Shown piece after piece: positions 14,059 to 15,267 of a DNA stretch of 15,267 nt. The stretch is taken from the NCBI GenBank assembly GCA_937900485.1, contig CALCEL010000005.1, positions 1-15,267 of the forward strand, written 5' to 3'. The notes beneath the pieces were generated by a model that saw only the letters and a program-made list of their open reading frames with translations, ran no database searches and was not told the DNA's origin. Both the position numbers and the translations under genes were made by a program. Origin of the DNA: an uncultured Prevotellaceae bacterium. Lineage in GTDB: Bacteria > Bacteroidota > Bacteroidia > Bacteroidales > Bacteroidaceae. Position 1 is the first letter of the stretch. Every line of letters starts with the position of its first letter.

Positions 14059-14408
14059 TCGACTGACGCGCCTTTAGGCAGTGTCTTGACTGCGACTGCT
14101 GAGCGCGCAGGGTATGGCTCAGAGAAGAACTCCGCATATACTCCGTTCATGTCTGCAAAGTCATTCATGTCTGCCAAGAACACAGTGGTCTTGACAACAT
14201 CAGACAGAGTGAGTCCGGCCTCTTCCAGGATAGCCTTAATATTTGTGAGCGACTGACGAGTCTGTTCTTTTATGCCGCCTTCGACAATCGTTCCAGTGGC
14301 AGGATTGATAGGTATCTGACCTGAGGTGAAAAGAAGATTCCCGACTTTGATGGCTTGACTGTAAGGTCCGATGGCAGCAGGTGCCTTCTGTGTGCTTATG
14401 ACTTTCAT
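14031..14408 (-). CDS. ridA: RidA family reactive intermediate deaminase
   Basis: 125 residues, the usual RidA (YjgF/YER057c/UK114) length, with ATG 14408. RidA hydrolyses reactive enamine/imine intermediates released by PLP enzymes such as threonine dehydratase, protecting cytoplasmic enzymes from damage. Visible family features: AIGPYSQAI (12-20), FTSGQIP (27-33), the C-terminal YPARSAV with the conserved substrate-carboxylate Arg (R102, E. coli R105), and PKGASVEIEVVA (111-122). These are the residues of the active trimeric RidA subfamily. It lies 56 nt downstream of tcdA on the same strand with no strong promoter visible between, so they are probably co-transcribed. Oddity: the last codons, stop and 8 bp beyond are repeated 67 bp downstream. 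Confidence 0.96.
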   Translation of the reverse strand: MKVISTQKAPAAIGPYSQAIKVGNLLFTSGQIPINPATGTIVEGGIKEQTRQSLTNIKAILEEAGLTLSDVVKTTVFLADMNDFADMNGVYAEFFSEPYPARSAVAVKTLPKGASVEIEVVAEVK

Positions 14409-14464
14409 ATCTGCATTGTTTGATTAATAGATTATAAAGTTACGACTTTTTTGTCATATTTTTG

Positions 14465-15267
14465 TTAGTCGCAAGGCTTTTTTCTTTTAGCTGCGTCTTT
14501 CACTACTAATCCGGCAAGCATGAAACCGAAGATGGCAGTGATGTGTGCCAACGTTCCGTTAATCTGAGCTTTTGACGAGCACCACTCGTGATTGAGCAGT
14601 TTCGGGTCGCCAGGACCTGTCTTAGTCTTCGGACACATACACTTCTCTGTTCCGCAAGTGGCGTTGTATCCTTTGTTCTCCAACAACTCGTCGGAAAAGA
14701 CACATGTAAACTTGCGACGAGGCATCTGTCCCGTCTGCTTGAACCGTTTACGCAGTGCGCGTGCCAGCGGGTCTCCTTTGACTTTCCAGAACTCTGCCAC
14801 CTGGACGCGAGTAGGGTCAATCTTAAGCGCGGCGCCCATCGATGAGTAAAACCTCGCCTTGGTGCGGCACGCCATTAAGATGAGAAGCTGCTTGTCTTTC
14901 AGTGAGTCGATGGCATCGATGATGTAGTCGTAACTGTCGATGTTAAAGCTGTCAGCAGTCTCTGCAGTGAATATTTTCTGAACAGCTGTGATCTCTGCGT
15001 CTGGGTTGATGGTTAGCAATCGTTCACATAAAGCATCGACTTTTACCTGTCCTATTGTCTTTGTTGTTGCCATCAACTGTCTGTTGATGTTTGTGATACA
15101 CACACGGTCACTGTCCACTATGGTTAGCTTGCTAATGCCTGAGCGTACCAGACTCTCAGCACACCATGAGCCGACACCACCTACACCAAAGAGTATGACA
15201 CGTTTCTCGTGCAGTCTATCCAAAGCCTCATTACCCAACAACAATTCTGACCTCCTGAATATTGCTT
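14465..15267 (-). CDS. tcdA: tRNA threonylcarbamoyladenosine dehydratase TcdA, 5'-truncated by the window
   Basis: The frame stays open to the window edge, reading AIFRRSELLLGNEALDRL before the GVGGVGSW loop. This matches the usual TcdA N-terminus, so the true start lies beyond 15267 and the TTG at 15244 is not the start. TcdA (CsdL, YgdL) is an E1-like ATP-dependent enzyme that cyclises t6A37 of tRNA to ct6A. Visible features: the nucleotide-binding GVGGVGSW, SKLTIVDSDRVCITNINRQ (the E1-like Asp and NRQ motif), VIDAIDS, IDPTRVQVAEFWK, and a C-terminal part with CGTEKCMC and HEWCSS plus GTLAHITAIFGFMLAGLVV. The cysteine-rich insert could bind a metal, but that is inference. It is followed on the same strand by ridA after 56 nt. 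Confidence 0.94.
   Translation of the reverse strand, partial: AIFRRSELLLGNEALDRLHEKRVILFGVGGVGSWCAESLVRSGISKLTIVDSDRVCITNINRQLMATTKTIGQVKVDALCERLLTINPDAEITAVQKIFTAETADSFNIDSYDYIIDAIDSLKDKQLLILMACRTKARFYSSMGAALKIDPTRVQVAEFWKVKGDPLARALRKRFKQTGQMPRRKFTCVFSDELLENKGYNATCGTEKCMCPKTKTGPGDPKLLNHEWCSSKAQINGTLAHITAIFGFMLAGLVVKDAAKRKKPCD

Overview
The window looks like a chromosomal segment of a Bacteroidota bacterium, most likely Prevotella/Segatella-like. Reasons: several promoters match the Bacteroidetes form (TTTG near -33, TAnnTTTG near -7), leaders are A-rich with weak Shine-Dalgarno sequences, there are exported glycan-degrading enzymes, a CotH kinase, a DUF1919 protein, and a Bacteroidales-type short peptide. 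The genus is an inference; no rRNA or other taxonomic marker is present.

Layout, left to right. 1-83 is the tail of an unidentified + strand gene. 84-543 has no convincing gene; it holds a weak + strand terminator, a cluster of AGGTTAGG/CCTAACCT octamers and a strong - strand terminator. 544-5262 is a - strand transcription unit with its own promoter: a giant secreted multidomain protein (putative polysaccharide lyase), followed 2 nt after its stop by a 54-residue peptide. 5326-5369 is the terminator of the next - strand unit, which is a voltage-gated-type K+ channel with a C-terminal zinc ribbon (to about 8862) followed after 28 nt by a secreted GH2 glycosidase. A symmetric divergent promoter region (8875-8932) separates the channel from a + strand tRNA-Leu(CAA) and its terminator. 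A + strand DUF1919 protein follows at 9298-10023.

10081-10248 holds three 36-nt repeats separated by two unrelated 30-nt spacers. This has the geometry of a small CRISPR array, but no cas gene is in the window, the repeats carry a T7-8 tract, and the 66-nt period keeps two - strand frames open. Next on the - strand are an unrecognised membrane protein (10309-11280), a CotH-family kinase, and an ADP-ribosylglycohydrolase 10 nt upstream of CotH. After a gene-free stretch (13470-14030) come ridA and a tcdA (csdL) gene cut by the right window edge. The last 28 nt of ridA plus 8 nt beyond its stop are duplicated just downstream as a perfect 36-bp direct repeat.

Functionally, the left half is about extracellular carbohydrate breakdown (lyase-like protein, GH2 enzyme), without a SusC/SusD pair in view. 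The CotH/ARH pair suggests post-translational modification chemistry. RidA and TcdA are housekeeping metabolite-repair and tRNA-modification functions. The observations most worth following up are the CRISPR-like array, the ridA 3'-end duplication, and the peptide coupled to the giant secreted protein.
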